64,000 nucleotides of DNA. Origin: Leptospira licerasiae serovar Varillal str. VAR 010 (lineage in GTDB: Bacteria; Spirochaetota; Leptospiria; Leptospirales; Leptospiraceae). The translations under genes were made by a program, and so were the position numbers. The notes below the pieces were generated by a model. That model saw nothing but the letters and a program-made list of their open reading frames with translations, was not told the DNA's origin and made no database searches. Location: positions 186,001-250,000 of the forward strand of contig NZ_AHOO02000013.1 of assembly GCF_000244755.1 (NCBI RefSeq), written 5' to 3'. This document shows positions 21,664 through 30,206 of the stretch, in pieces; within the stretch, counting starts at the first letter, position 1; each line of letters starts with the position of its first letter.

Positions 21664-23568
21664 CTATTCAAAGGATTGGATCACGAACTGAAGGTTTGTT
21701 TTGCCTCTGAAAGTGTTCTCTTCTAAACAACCCCAAAGATCTAACTCACCTTTTTCTCTTAATACTCGGGAGAATTCTTCCGCCTTATTCCATATGATTG
21801 CTTGGATGGATTCGGAAGAAGATAAAATTTTGAATCTTGCATGTTTACCGTTGGATAAAGGACGGTAAGATAGTATCCTTGCACCTTTCACGGAAAGTAG
21901 CGGAGTCGGATTTTCCATTCCGAACGGTTCGAATAATCCAAGCTCAGTGTATAAATTTTCTCTTAACTCTTGGGGACGCAGACTCACCAAACTTCTGGTC
22001 TCTTCTTGTAGGCCCGAAACTTTTTCCGATTCCAACCAACTTCCTGCTTCTTGGAAAAGAATTTCTGCAAGCCTAGGAATCTGATCTATAGAAAGAGAAA
22101 ATCCTCCTGCTTCTTTGTGGCCGCCGAATTGATGAAAAATATTCTCCGCTTTTTTGAGAAGGTTTAGAACATTCTCTCGTCCGTATGCTCTAACACTTCC
22201 TTTAGCATGTCCATGGTCGGGCGCTATGAATACGACGGGCCTTTTGTATTGTTCCACTAATTTTGTGGCAACGATCCCGGAAACGCCAGGTTCGAAATCA
22301 GGTTCGTAGCAGAAAAGGATCGGTCTTTCCGTTCTTTCCCTTTTTCTTTTTAGGAAACCTTCTACCCGGAATAAATTTCTTTTAGTTCTTTCTCTTCTTT
22401 CTTCGTTTAGTTTGAGAAGGTCGGTTGCGAGTGTTTCCGCTTCCTTATCCGAGTTGGAAAGAAGAAGTCCGAGCGCTGCTTCCGTCTTTTGCATTCTACC
22501 TGCGGCGTTTAATGCAGGACCTATGCTCCAGCCTAAATCTCTGGAGAGCACCTTTTTTTTATCTAGGTCTAATTGGGATAAAAGTTTTTCCAAACCGGGA
22601 CGATGTGAAAATTCTCCCGTTTTGATCTTTTGAAGTGTGGAACAACCTTCTTTTACGATGATCCTATTTTCTCCTACAAGAGGCATCATGTCTGTGATCG
22701 TGCCGATGGAAGCAAGGTCCAGATTTTTCAGGACCTGTTCCCATACCGCAGGAGAAGAATGGATTTGAGAATAGAAAACTTCTCTTTCTGGATACTGGGT
22801 TTTGGAGGTTCTAGGCCAATCTACAAAATTCCCGGAAAAACGTTTTTCGGCCTCGGATCTATCTCCTTGAAAAAGTTTGATCCCATTTTTTACGAGGGCG
22901 CCGCTGAAGAACGTTTCTCCATCTCTGATCCAAACTAATGAATTATAATGTTCTAATGTAGTGTAAAGCCAAGCGGTGATCAGCTTCCATGAAATAACGG
23001 AAGTGCAGATCTTTTCCGTCGGATAAAGAGAATCTCCTCTTTTGGGAGAGATCAATTTACAAGAAGAAGGTATCCTTTCCGGGATCTCATGGTGGTCCAA
23101 TACCACTACTTGTATCCCTTCTTTGTTTAATTCCTCTATTTCTTGACTGTTACTTGTTCCGAAGTCCAGGGTAACTAGTATGTCCGGCCTCACTTCCCTT
23201 ACATATTTCATTGCAGGTTCGCATAGTCCGTAATCTTCTTCGCTAGAAGTTTTTACGTTAAGTTTTCCTGGATGTATTCCTTTTAAAAAATTGGCAAGTA
23301 AGCTTGTGGAACAGACTCCGTCGCTGTCCCTATCTCCGTAGAGCAAGATGGATCTGTTTTCTTTAACAGCCGATTGAAGAATGCGGATAGATTCATCCAT
23401 GTCCGGTAATAAAAACGGAGAAGGAAGATCCGAAATATTTTGGGAAAGTATTTTAGAAGGATCGGAAACCCCTCCGAATTTTGTCTCGAACACATGGGAC
23501 TGGAGGGGAGTTAGGCCTTGGATGGAAGAATTTGGTAGAGTATGAAAATCCGGTCCATGTTGGGGCAT
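21664..23568 (-). CDS. recJ: Single-stranded-DNA-specific exonuclease RecJ
   Basis: 634 aa. DHH-family 5'-3' exonuclease used in recombination and mismatch repair. Motif I is LYGDRDSDGVCS (about 77-88, family GDxDxDG), the DHH motif is VLDHHEIPE at about 156-164, then GPALNAAGRM, and DHHA1 with HQFGGHKEAGGFS near residue 475. I start it at ATG 23568, two bases after the bactofilin stop; a TTG at 23583 would overlap the bactofilin gene. There is no room for a separate promoter, so it is read from the bactofilin promoter. It ends tail-to-tail with pcnB. Confidence 0.94.
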   Translation of the reverse strand: MPQHGPDFHTLPNSSIQGLTPLQSHVFETKFGGVSDPSKILSQNISDLPSPFLLPDMDESIRILQSAVKENRSILLYGDRDSDGVCSTSLLANFLKGIHPGKLNVKTSSEEDYGLCEPAMKYVREVRPDILVTLDFGTSNSQEIEELNKEGIQVVVLDHHEIPERIPSSCKLISPKRGDSLYPTEKICTSVISWKLITAWLYTTLEHYNSLVWIRDGETFFSGALVKNGIKLFQGDRSEAEKRFSGNFVDWPRTSKTQYPEREVFYSQIHSSPAVWEQVLKNLDLASIGTITDMMPLVGENRIIVKEGCSTLQKIKTGEFSHRPGLEKLLSQLDLDKKKVLSRDLGWSIGPALNAAGRMQKTEAALGLLLSNSDKEAETLATDLLKLNEERRERTKRNLFRVEGFLKRKRERTERPILFCYEPDFEPGVSGIVATKLVEQYKRPVVFIAPDHGHAKGSVRAYGRENVLNLLKKAENIFHQFGGHKEAGGFSLSIDQIPRLAEILFQEAGSWLESEKVSGLQEETRSLVSLRPQELRENLYTELGLFEPFGMENPTPLLSVKGARILSYRPLSNGKHARFKILSSSESIQAIIWNKAEEFSRVLREKGELDLWGCLEENTFRGKTNLQFVIQSFE

Positions 23569-23570
23569 AA

Positions 23571-23891
23571 TTACATGATGCAATTCCCGCTGAATTTTGC
23601 TCCTGATTCGATTTCAAGATCCGGGGTGCGAACGTCTCCTACTAACTTTCCTGTCTTGCGGACGGAAACTTTGGAGGCAGCGCTGATATTCCCTTTTAGG
23701 TCTCCCTCGATTTCCAGGGTTCCGGTTTCGATATCGGCCTCGACTCTTCCGGTTTCTCCTACGATTAAAGAGCCTGTGGTCTCAATTGTGCCTTTAAATT
23801 GGCCCTTGATCTTCAGTGCGTTGTTGAAACGTAGTTTGCCTCGGAATTGGATGTCTTCCCCGATAATCGTGTCTATGGATTCTTCGCTCAT
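23571..23891 (-). CDS. Bactofilin
   Basis: 106 aa from ATG 23891, preceded by GGAG at 7 nt. The body is a bactofilin beta-helix: short hydrophobic repeats with Gly every few residues, as in GEDIQFRGKLRF, LKIKGQFKGTIETTGSLIVGE and ETGTLEIEGDLKGNI. Bactofilins polymerise without nucleotide and act in cell shape and envelope organisation; in Leptospira they have been linked to helical morphology and motility. Co-transcribed with recJ downstream. No membrane anchor is present. Confidence 0.88.
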   Translation of the reverse strand: MSEESIDTIIGEDIQFRGKLRFNNALKIKGQFKGTIETTGSLIVGETGRVEADIETGTLEIEGDLKGNISAASKVSVRKTGKLVGDVRTPDLEIESGAKFSGNCIM

Positions 23892-23951
23892 GAGTCTCCA
23901 TTCTCGGACCCCGATCGGACCTTTCAAATGTTTTTCCCGACATAAGAAGAT

Positions 23952-24181
23952 TTTTTCTCCAGCGGAGCCCCAAAGACGCAGGGAGGGATTGGCTTGTCGG
24001 CGATCAGTATTTCGTTATTTGTCTTTTGGAGTTTCCAAAATTCAGATTCAGAAACATTAGAATTCCAATAGGATGACCGATTGATCATACGCAGGAACTC
24101 CTGCGCAACAACCCACTTCCAAACAAACTAACCGACTTCTCTGCGACTTCTCTGCGACTTCGCGCCTCTGCGTGAAAATAG
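23952..24181. repeat. Intergenic repeat element, copy B
   Basis: A decayed copy of the family seen at 17.9 kb. Left arm TTTTCTCCAGCGGAGCCCCAA (23952-23972) continuing AGACGCAGGGAG; right arm (reversed) TTTTCACGCAGAGGCGCGAAG then CAGAGAAG repeats, ending 7 bp from the stop codon of the Fe-ADH-like gene. Inside are two hairpins with the same GGA..TCC apex but different stems: TTTTGGA-GTT-TCCAAAA (24024-24040) and CGCAGGA-AC-TCCTGCG (24090-24105). Confidence 0.7.
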
Positions 24182-25351
24182 CTAGAACGCAGCGACCAGA
24201 ATCGTTTCGATCTCGTTTTTAGGAAGTTCTCTAGGGAGAGAATCCAAGAAAGGAAAAGAAGAAGCAAGACTTGCGATCCCAGGTAAATCTATTTTACGAA
24301 CCTCGTATTCGGAAAGCCTTTGAGGGATCTTGAGTTCTATATAAATTTTCCGAATACCTTCTACCGCTTTGATTGCTGCCTCGATCACTGAAATATTAGT
24401 GATATCCTCGTCCAAAGCTTTTGCGATCATCACATATTTACCTGCGGAGGAGGTCAGGTTATATTCCATCACATGGGGAAGAAGAATGGACATCGCCTGG
24501 AAAACGTCCAGATTCGTAAGGTTAGATGCGGCCAATGAAAGTGCATAACAAAGTCCTAATGAACTAGAAGAATGCGACATTCCAACAAGTAAACTCGCGC
24601 CGAAGATCGCGTTTTTATACTGCAAGTTTTTCGGGTCTCTAATCGCTGGCACCAGGTTTTTATAAATGATCTCAATCGCACGAAGTGCGGACGAGTTAGT
24701 AAGTTCGTTTGAGTATTTGGAAAGAATACTATCTACCGCAGCGGCTAAAATTCCCACCCCAACTTTTGCAACGTCCGCAGAAGTCATGAAGCTGCTGATC
24801 TTGGCGTCTGCGATCACCATCTCTGGAAAAAGGAACTCGTTCGCAAAATAACGAACAGTCCTATCGTCGTCCATATATACCGTTGCGGTAGGTGAACATT
24901 CCAGTCCCATCACAGGATGAGTAGGAATTAGAATGAGTGGGATCGGTCTTTTAAGCCTAAGATTTTTTTTAAGGATAAAAACGTCTTCTGCAAACGCATC
25001 GTTATTGGCGAGAAGTGCGACTAATTTTGCAGTGTTCAGACTTTCGTAAGAGCCGTAACCTATAATACAGTTAGCGTTGGAGATCCTAGCGAAGTAGGCG
25101 GCAGTATCCAGTTCTTTTAATGTAGGTTCCTTCTCTATATTGTCGTAAAGAATAACGCCGTCTATATGTTTCTCTAAAGAAGTTTTGATGATGGAGAACT
25201 CGTCCATATTCTCCAACTCGCTTTGAGTGGAAAGAATGACTGCACGATTGCCGATGTTCTTGATGAAGTTACCCATTTTAAAGCCGCAATCGACTTCAAA
25301 ATGGATTTTGGTGGGAAAACTAAAATTGATCCAGTCGGGGAGTATCGGCAT
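24182..25351 (-). CDS. Iron-ADH-fold protein lacking all metal ligands
   Basis: 389 aa, the length of group III (iron-containing) alcohol dehydrogenases. The C-terminal domain aligns without gaps in the diagnostic region: SLGLCYALSLAAS...ILLPHVMEYN against the family's GLGLVHAMAHPLG...LLPHVMEFN. At the four positions where FucO-like enzymes bind iron (Asp and His in the MDALTHAIE helix, His in HAMAHPLG, His in the PHG turn), this protein has Gly, Ala, Leu and Val. The NAD-site GGGSxxDxAK is also altered (GYGSYESLNTAK). I therefore expect no alcohol dehydrogenase activity; a regulatory or binding role is inference. It is separated from the upstream gene by a hairpin. Confidence 0.7.
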   Translation of the reverse strand: MPILPDWINFSFPTKIHFEVDCGFKMGNFIKNIGNRAVILSTQSELENMDEFSIIKTSLEKHIDGVILYDNIEKEPTLKELDTAAYFARISNANCIIGYGSYESLNTAKLVALLANNDAFAEDVFILKKNLRLKRPIPLILIPTHPVMGLECSPTATVYMDDDRTVRYFANEFLFPEMVIADAKISSFMTSADVAKVGVGILAAAVDSILSKYSNELTNSSALRAIEIIYKNLVPAIRDPKNLQYKNAIFGASLLVGMSHSSSSLGLCYALSLAASNLTNLDVFQAMSILLPHVMEYNLTSSAGKYVMIAKALDEDITNISVIEAAIKAVEGIRKIYIELKIPQRLSEYEVRKIDLPGIASLASSFPFLDSLPRELPKNEIETILVAAF

Positions 25352-25387
25352 TGTGTGTCGTTCTCCCTTTTAATTGAGAGGAAGTAT

Positions 25388-25424
25388 GTAAAATCCGGAA
25401 TCCAAGGGAAACAATTCCGGATTT
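25388..25424 (-). terminator. Terminator after the FlgM-like gene
   Basis: On the minus strand, AAATCCGGAAT and ATTCCGGATTT form an 11-bp perfect stem with a 12-nt loop, followed by TTTTAC. It lies 10 bp after the FlgM-like stop and before the Fe-ADH-like start. Confidence 0.75.
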
Positions 25425-25433
25425 AATTATTGG

Positions 25434-25757
25434 TTAACGGCCTAAAAAAGATTCTGCGATACGATCAGCTACTGCGTTTAAGATCTCAGGGCTGAGATTA
25501 TCATAATCTCCGTTCTTAAGTTTTTCCTTCACTTCTTTAAGCTTAGTAGAACGCTCTGAATCAACAGGACTTGCTACGATCTTTTGAGCGATCGTTTGCA
25601 CTTCCGCTTGGATACGAGCTTCCGAAGCTTTTTGTTTAGCAGTGTCGGAAATGGAAATATTGTCGAATGATTCCTTAGATTCTGATTTGCGAACAGGAGT
25701 CGACTTACGTGGCTCGTAAGATCCTCCGCCAATGCCGCCTATTTTATCGATAGTCAT
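25434..25757 (-). CDS. FlgM-like protein (putative anti-sigma-28)
   Basis: 107 aa. The layout matches FlgM: an N-terminal MTIDKIGGIGGG segment, a flexible Ser/Lys-rich part, ISISDTAKQKASEA, and a C-terminal region with the FlgM pattern VKEKLKNGDYDNLSPEILNAVADRIAESFL (family: R-x2-K(I/V)-x2-I-x2-G-x-Y plus closing helix; residues quoted in part). FlgM binds FliA (sigma-28) and delays late flagellar genes. No fliA is nearby. It lies between rsmI (19 bp upstream) and a terminator, so it is the last gene of a lipoprotein-rsmI-flgM-like operon. Confidence 0.55.
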   Translation of the reverse strand: MTIDKIGGIGGGSYEPRKSTPVRKSESKESFDNISISDTAKQKASEARIQAEVQTIAQKIVASPVDSERSTKLKEVKEKLKNGDYDNLSPEILNAVADRIAESFLGR

Positions 25758-25775
25758 GGGTTTTCCCTCTCACTC

Positions 25776-26519
25776 CTAAGTATCGGCATCTCCGACACGT
25801 CCGTTAAGCATTTTTTTAGGATTTGTATAGATTAATACTACAAATTCGCCCTTTTCAGGGAATTTCAGGGATTCGAGGGCCTCCGTCGGCTCTATTTTCA
25901 GGATTTCCTCATGGATTTTGGTCAATTCCCTCCCTAAAAGAATAGGAGAATTCGGAAAAATTTCCCGGATCGCCGACAATGTATCCCTAATCCTATGAAC
26001 GGATTCGAAGATGGTAAGCACACCTTCGAAGTTTTCCCATTCCTTGAGTTGGTTCCTTTTTTTACCCTTCTTCTCGGATAAGAAGCCTAAAAAGAGAGAA
26101 GGTTGCACCTGCCATCCTGAAACGGAAAGCATAGAGGTGAGTGCGCTTGCTCCTGGTATTGGAATAATTGGGAGCTTCTCTTCTCTTAAGATCCGAACTA
26201 GCTGGGAGCCTGGATCTGAGACTCCGGGAGTTCCTGCATCCGAGACCAAGGCCAAAGTTTTTCCCGATTTTAGATCTTCTATAATACCTTTATAAGGTTC
26301 AGCGCCTTGGTCTTTATATAATGTCCTAGCCTGGGTGGAAATTTCGTAGGTTTGCAAAAGCCTTCTGCTATGAGAAGAATTTTCGCAATAGATTACATCC
26401 ACCTGCTTGAGTACTTGCACCGCTCTGAAAGTGATATCTTCTAAATTTCCAATGGGAGTGGCGACTACGTAAGCTGCTCCTGGTTGGACAATAAATTTAG
26501 AATTAGGAGCTTCGATCAT
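25776..26519 (-). CDS. rsmI: 16S rRNA (cytidine-1402-2'-O)-methyltransferase
   Basis: 247 aa from ATG 26519, which overlaps the lipoprotein stop as ATGA. Tetrapyrrole-methylase-type SAM enzyme that methylates C1402 of 16S rRNA. Motifs: YVVATPIGNLEDITFRA at the N-terminus, SDAGTPGVSDPGSQLV for SAM binding, IPIPGASALTSMLSVSG, FLGFLSEKKGKK and ILLGRELTKIHEE. The usual AEDTRHTRRLL segment reads CENSSHSRRLL, with Asp and Thr changed; the effect is unknown. An upstream extension of the frame to 26588 overlaps the lipoprotein gene and is not used. Confidence 0.93.
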   Translation of the reverse strand: MIEAPNSKFIVQPGAAYVVATPIGNLEDITFRAVQVLKQVDVIYCENSSHSRRLLQTYEISTQARTLYKDQGAEPYKGIIEDLKSGKTLALVSDAGTPGVSDPGSQLVRILREEKLPIIPIPGASALTSMLSVSGWQVQPSLFLGFLSEKKGKKRNQLKEWENFEGVLTIFESVHRIRDTLSAIREIFPNSPILLGRELTKIHEEILKIEPTEALESLKFPEKGEFVVLIYTNPKKMLNGRVGDADT

Positions 26520-27298
26520 AGATTGCAACCCGGCGGAGATTCTCCCGCAGGGCAGGCGCAACCTGTGGCCGCGTTTCCTTTGGTGCAAGGATTACATACG
26601 GTTCCGACAGGACAAAGAGATTGTGTAGAAGTAGAGCAGCTCGCCGTTGTGCACGCAGTTGGATTACAACTTGTATTGGTTCCACAATGATCCGGATAAA
26701 TGGAACTACACCTTGTGACCGGAGTGGACATATTAGAGGTGATGCCTGTATTCAGTAACGCTCTTAATGTGAAAGTGTATACCTCACATTTTTGGAACAT
26801 CTGTACTGGAGAGAACGGCTGAAAATTTTCGATTCCTTGGGTTACTACATTAGAAGTAGAAGCTTGGATCGCCAATTGAGGAAAAGAAGGTTGGACCCCA
26901 TTTTCTAAATACAGATTTGCGTTATTAGTCGTTTCACCTGCAGATGGGATGGCGAAAGTAATATAAAGATTATAACCTACGAACTGAGGTTCCATATTGG
27001 TGATATAATACTTCAGGTCATACTCAGGCTTATGAGTATCTATATTATCATATTTAGCCGTGATGGAAAAGATTTGGGGAACTCCGACTGGAGTTAGGAA
27101 CACAAAGGGAGATTGGGTCACCTCAGTATTCGTTCCACAAGAGGCGAAAAACAAAAAAAACGAGAATAAAACCGCCTGAACGGCAGGGGTTTTTAGGTTG
27201 CCCGTCTTTAGGGTATGTTGGATTCTAAATTTACAACCCACAAGGATAGAATTCGACCTTGGAGTGGTCTTACAACTAAAAAACTGGGGCTTCCTCAT
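26516..27298 (-). CDS. Lipoprotein with Cys-rich C-terminal tail
   Basis: Up to 260 aa; the true start is unclear. The lipobox is FFASC after the hydrophobic run AVLFSFFLFF, so the signal peptide should start near residue 30-35 of the frame; I give the nearest ATG (27298), which makes an unusually long leader. The mature protein has a beta-rich domain of about 140 aa, then a tail of about 60 aa with a dozen cysteines (PDHCGTNTSCNPTACTTASC and on). The family is unknown to me; such tails suggest disulphide-rich surface structure. Its start region overlaps the divergent gene at 27300. The stop overlaps the rsmI start, so the two are coupled. Confidence 0.6.
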   Translation of the reverse strand: MRKPQFFSCKTTPRSNSILVGCKFRIQHTLKTGNLKTPAVQAVLFSFFLFFASCGTNTEVTQSPFVFLTPVGVPQIFSITAKYDNIDTHKPEYDLKYYITNMEPQFVGYNLYITFAIPSAGETTNNANLYLENGVQPSFPQLAIQASTSNVVTQGIENFQPFSPVQMFQKCEVYTFTLRALLNTGITSNMSTPVTRCSSIYPDHCGTNTSCNPTACTTASCSTSTQSLCPVGTVCNPCTKGNAATGCACPAGESPPGCNL

Positions 27299-27299
27299 C

Positions 27300-28019
27300 G
27301 TGACTAGAGTTCGAACATTATTAATTTCCGTAGTTTTTATCGTAGTATTCATTTTCTTACTAGTGATCTTATTTTGGACCGACGACGACAAATCAGACTC
27401 CAGAAATAAACAAAGCGAAGCGGAAGCACTTGCAAGCGTTTTCGGCGGAGGAATGGGAGCTAATTCGGGACGCTCCGGTTACGGAAAAACGGGTGCAGAT
27501 CCTTCCTTATTCGATTCCAATTCCGATTTTTACAAGGCGGGAAAAGCGGAGTATCGCGAACCGGAAGTAGGGGAACCTTCGTCCGAAAATAAACCTGGAG
27601 CTCCCGCTGCCGATTCGGATAACCCGGTAAACCCTCAAACTGGAAAACCTTATACAAATGAGGAGATGGAAAGATTCGCTCAACTTAAGGAAAAGTTTCC
27701 GAATAACTCACTTCTTCCAAGTAAGATGACCCCTGCGGAAAAAGAGCAGAGAAAAGTTTTCGAACAAAGAGTTTCCGAAGCAACCCGTGCCGTCTTAAGT
27801 CGGACAGCATCCAAGGAACAAACAGTAACATATTATGATTATATGGAAAAACAATCCAAGGATAGATTGGAGATCGTAAAATACTTGGTCGATCTCCAAA
27901 AAGGATCCGGAGATCCGGAACAAGAGAAGAAGTTAGAGACCATCCAGCAGACAATGATCCAACAATTGGAGCAGGTGCAAAAGGATAAGCAAAGGGCTTA
28001 CGAACAAGCCGGATTGTAA
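27300..28019 (+). CDS. Hypothetical single-span membrane protein
   Basis: 239 aa from a GTG at 27300 (VTRVRTLLISVVFIVVF), with GGGG about 9 nt upstream; the frame extends to 27198, but that part lies inside the divergent lipoprotein gene. One N-terminal membrane span at about 5-25, a Gly/Ser/Pro-rich linker (about 35-120) with PVNPQTGKPYTNEEMERF, then a helical, charged C-terminal domain (ATRAVLSRT, LQKGSGDPEQEKKLE, MIQQLEQVQKDKQ) that may form coiled coil. No family recognised. The stop codon TAA is directly followed by repeat copy C. Confidence 0.6.
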   Translation: MTRVRTLLISVVFIVVFIFLLVILFWTDDDKSDSRNKQSEAEALASVFGGGMGANSGRSGYGKTGADPSLFDSNSDFYKAGKAEYREPEVGEPSSENKPGAPAADSDNPVNPQTGKPYTNEEMERFAQLKEKFPNNSLLPSKMTPAEKEQRKVFEQRVSEATRAVLSRTASKEQTVTYYDYMEKQSKDRLEIVKYLVDLQKGSGDPEQEKKLETIQQTMIQQLEQVQKDKQRAYEQAGL

Positions 28020-28090
28020 GACACAGAGTGGGGGAGAGTCTCAGGGTTATTTTCACACAGAGGCACAAAGACGCGGAATGTGAAAAAATC
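28020..28090. repeat. Intergenic repeat element, copy C (short form)
   Basis: It occupies the whole 71-bp gap between convergent stop codons. Beginning GACACAGAGTGGGGGAGAG, it continues TTTTCACACAGAGGCACAAAG ACGCGG and ends TGTGAAAAAATC, so TTTTCACA and TGTGAAAA can pair. It has the outer and inner arm motifs of copies A and D but no internal GGA..TCC hairpin. Confidence 0.7.
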
Positions 28091-29980
28091 CTAGAACGAA
28101 ATTTCACTCAGGATCGGAAAACGGAAACTGGATTTAGGGTCTAAGCCGTATTCATCCAAATGGAAAGAAGGTGGGAGCCTTTCTCTTTTCCATTGGCTTG
28201 CTGAGAATAATTTTAAAAATTTCTTTTTACCTTCTTCCGCTTCTTGTGCGTTAGGCCATTCCTGGGACTCTAAAAGATTGTCAGGGGATTTTCCGAGATA
28301 TACAAAATTCCTTTCTAATTTTTGGAGGAGAGGGTAAGGCATTAGATCTTTCTCATCCTCTTGTTTTTCGGAAAGCGGTTTTAGTTCGGCGGTTGGTTTA
28401 GAATGAACGATATCTTCCAAAGCGTTTATTTTAGGCAGAATAATATCCTTTCCTTCGTGAACATTCTTTAGCCAAGAAAGTATGAATTCCTTACTCACAC
28501 CGGTGAGAGGAGCAACGGAACCGGAAGAGTCCCCATCCATCGTAGTATATCCTACGCTTGCCTCACTTCTATTTCCTGTGGAAAGAAGAAGATGTCCATT
28601 TAGGTTTGCAAGCAACCAGACGAGAGGAGATCTGACCCTAGCCTGTATATTTTGAAGTGCAAGATTATGATCTTTCCAATTCGGGACAATACCTTTCACA
28701 GAGGAAATTTTGTCTAACATCGATCTTACTTCTGAATCAACAGTAATCTCTGCGTGAGTAAAACCTAATTCTTCCGAAAGTTGTTTGGCGGAATTTTTGG
28801 TTTGTTCCGAATTGTTTTCCGTTCCCTGAAAAAGTGTGTATAATAGATTTTTAGGATCGAGACCTAAGGATCCTAAAAATTTAGGACCAAGTTCCTTTTC
28901 GGAGAATAGGATTGCTGCTTTTACAAGAAGCGCACAAGTGGCGCTGTCCGCTCCTCCTGAAAGAGATAACGTATATCCTTTTGTTTTGGATTTGATCAGA
29001 TAATCGAATAAACCGAGAGAGGTCGCCCTGGTAAAATCTTGGAATAGATCCGACTCTGAGACTCGGACGGAAGTGTCAGAATTCTTTTGGACCTTTAGAG
29101 GAAGTATCTCAATTCTTTGTAGGCCTTTTCCTCTGGATCTGAATTCTTTTGTGCCGGAGGATCTAAAATTTCTTGCTCGATTGGATCTGAGTTCGGACGA
29201 ATTCAGATCCAAATGGCTACTTTCGAAATCTGTAAAGTGAAGTCTCGGGCCTTCTTGTTTTACGCTCCCATCCAGGATGCCCATACATCCGCCTTCAAAG
29301 ATCAAACGGCCTGACTCGTTCCCGTTCAAGTTTGCATAAAGAATTGCAGTGGAAGAACTACGGGAAGATTCGGAGAACATTTTTTTACGGATTTCTTGTT
29401 TTCCCAGAGCGAAGTGAGAAGCTCCCGGGGAAAGAATTAGATCGGCTCCCGCTTCTACCAGGTATTGTCCAGGTCTTGTTTGGACCCAGGAATCCTCACA
29501 AATCTCTATTCCAAAATTGAAATCGGGGCTTTCAAAAAGTAAGGAACCGAAAGGAAGTTCAGATCCGTCAGGGGTGATCGTATAATTTCTGGATTCTTCT
29601 CCCTTTGTGAACCATCTGTTTTCGTAATGGACGCCTGTTTGTGCTAGGTTTTGTTTTGGGACAAGGCCAAGGATTTTGCCGTTCTGCAAAACTGCAGACA
29701 CATTGAATAAATAAGGGCTCTGGAAAAATGGAAGGCCTACAATGACCGTTTTGCCCGAGGTTACTTTTGCGATCTCTAAAAGGCTTTTCCAGGATTGTTC
29801 CCAGACCCAAGGAAAATAAAAAGTGTCCTCACAACCGTAGCCGGAAATGCAGAGTTCCGGAAAAAGGATCAAAGAAGAATTTTCGTTGGCTTGAATGGCG
29901 GCCAGGATCTTTTCTCTATTTCCCTTAAAATCCAAGGCGGTCGTTTTTAAACTTACTGCGGTGCAACGGTAGAAGGACAT
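28091..29980 (-). CDS. nadE: Glutamine-hydrolysing NAD+ synthetase
   Basis: 629 aa, the two-domain form. The N-terminal nitrilase-type glutaminase has its triad Glu42 (LFPELCISGYG), Lys109 (GLVPKQNL) and Cys161 (GIEICEDSW). The C-terminal synthetase has the PP-loop SLSGGADSA near 340-348, then GTENNSEQTKNSA and LLLSTGNRSEASVGYTTMDGD. It converts nicotinate adenine dinucleotide to NAD+ with ATP and glutamine-derived ammonia in the cytosol. Its start is 373 bp from waaA, across two repeat elements, so it probably has its own promoter. At its end it abuts repeat copy C. Confidence 0.96.
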   Translation of the reverse strand: MSFYRCTAVSLKTTALDFKGNREKILAAIQANENSSLILFPELCISGYGCEDTFYFPWVWEQSWKSLLEIAKVTSGKTVIVGLPFFQSPYLFNVSAVLQNGKILGLVPKQNLAQTGVHYENRWFTKGEESRNYTITPDGSELPFGSLLFESPDFNFGIEICEDSWVQTRPGQYLVEAGADLILSPGASHFALGKQEIRKKMFSESSRSSSTAILYANLNGNESGRLIFEGGCMGILDGSVKQEGPRLHFTDFESSHLDLNSSELRSNRARNFRSSGTKEFRSRGKGLQRIEILPLKVQKNSDTSVRVSESDLFQDFTRATSLGLFDYLIKSKTKGYTLSLSGGADSATCALLVKAAILFSEKELGPKFLGSLGLDPKNLLYTLFQGTENNSEQTKNSAKQLSEELGFTHAEITVDSEVRSMLDKISSVKGIVPNWKDHNLALQNIQARVRSPLVWLLANLNGHLLLSTGNRSEASVGYTTMDGDSSGSVAPLTGVSKEFILSWLKNVHEGKDIILPKINALEDIVHSKPTAELKPLSEKQEDEKDLMPYPLLQKLERNFVYLGKSPDNLLESQEWPNAQEAEEGKKKFLKLFSASQWKRERLPPSFHLDEYGLDPKSSFRFPILSEISF

Positions 29981-30030
29981 TTCCTTCCTAGTATCCTAAT
30001 ATCGGGAGTTATAGAAAAGGATTTTTTGTT

Positions 30031-30200
30031 TTGGAGTCACAGAGTAAGTAGAGACGCAGGGTTAATTTTCACACAGAGTCACGGAGGCACAAAGGGAAAG
30101 GTAATTAGGGTAGGGTTATTGTGGAGAGTAGCGGATGTTGGAACTCTATTACAAAAACCTCTGTGTCTTCGCGTCTCCGCGTGCCTAAAAATTTATATAG
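30031..30200. repeat. Intergenic repeat element, copy D1
   Basis: First of two tandem copies that fill the 373-bp gap between nadE and waaA. Left arm GAGTCACAGAGTAAG...TTTTCACACAGAGTCACGGAG, right arm (reversed) ATTTTTAGGCACGCGGAGACG then CGAAGACACAGAGG. The central hairpin is decayed (TGTTGGAACTCTATTACA, about 30136-30153). I see no gene in this stretch. Confidence 0.72.
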
Positions 30201-30206
30201 CTCACA

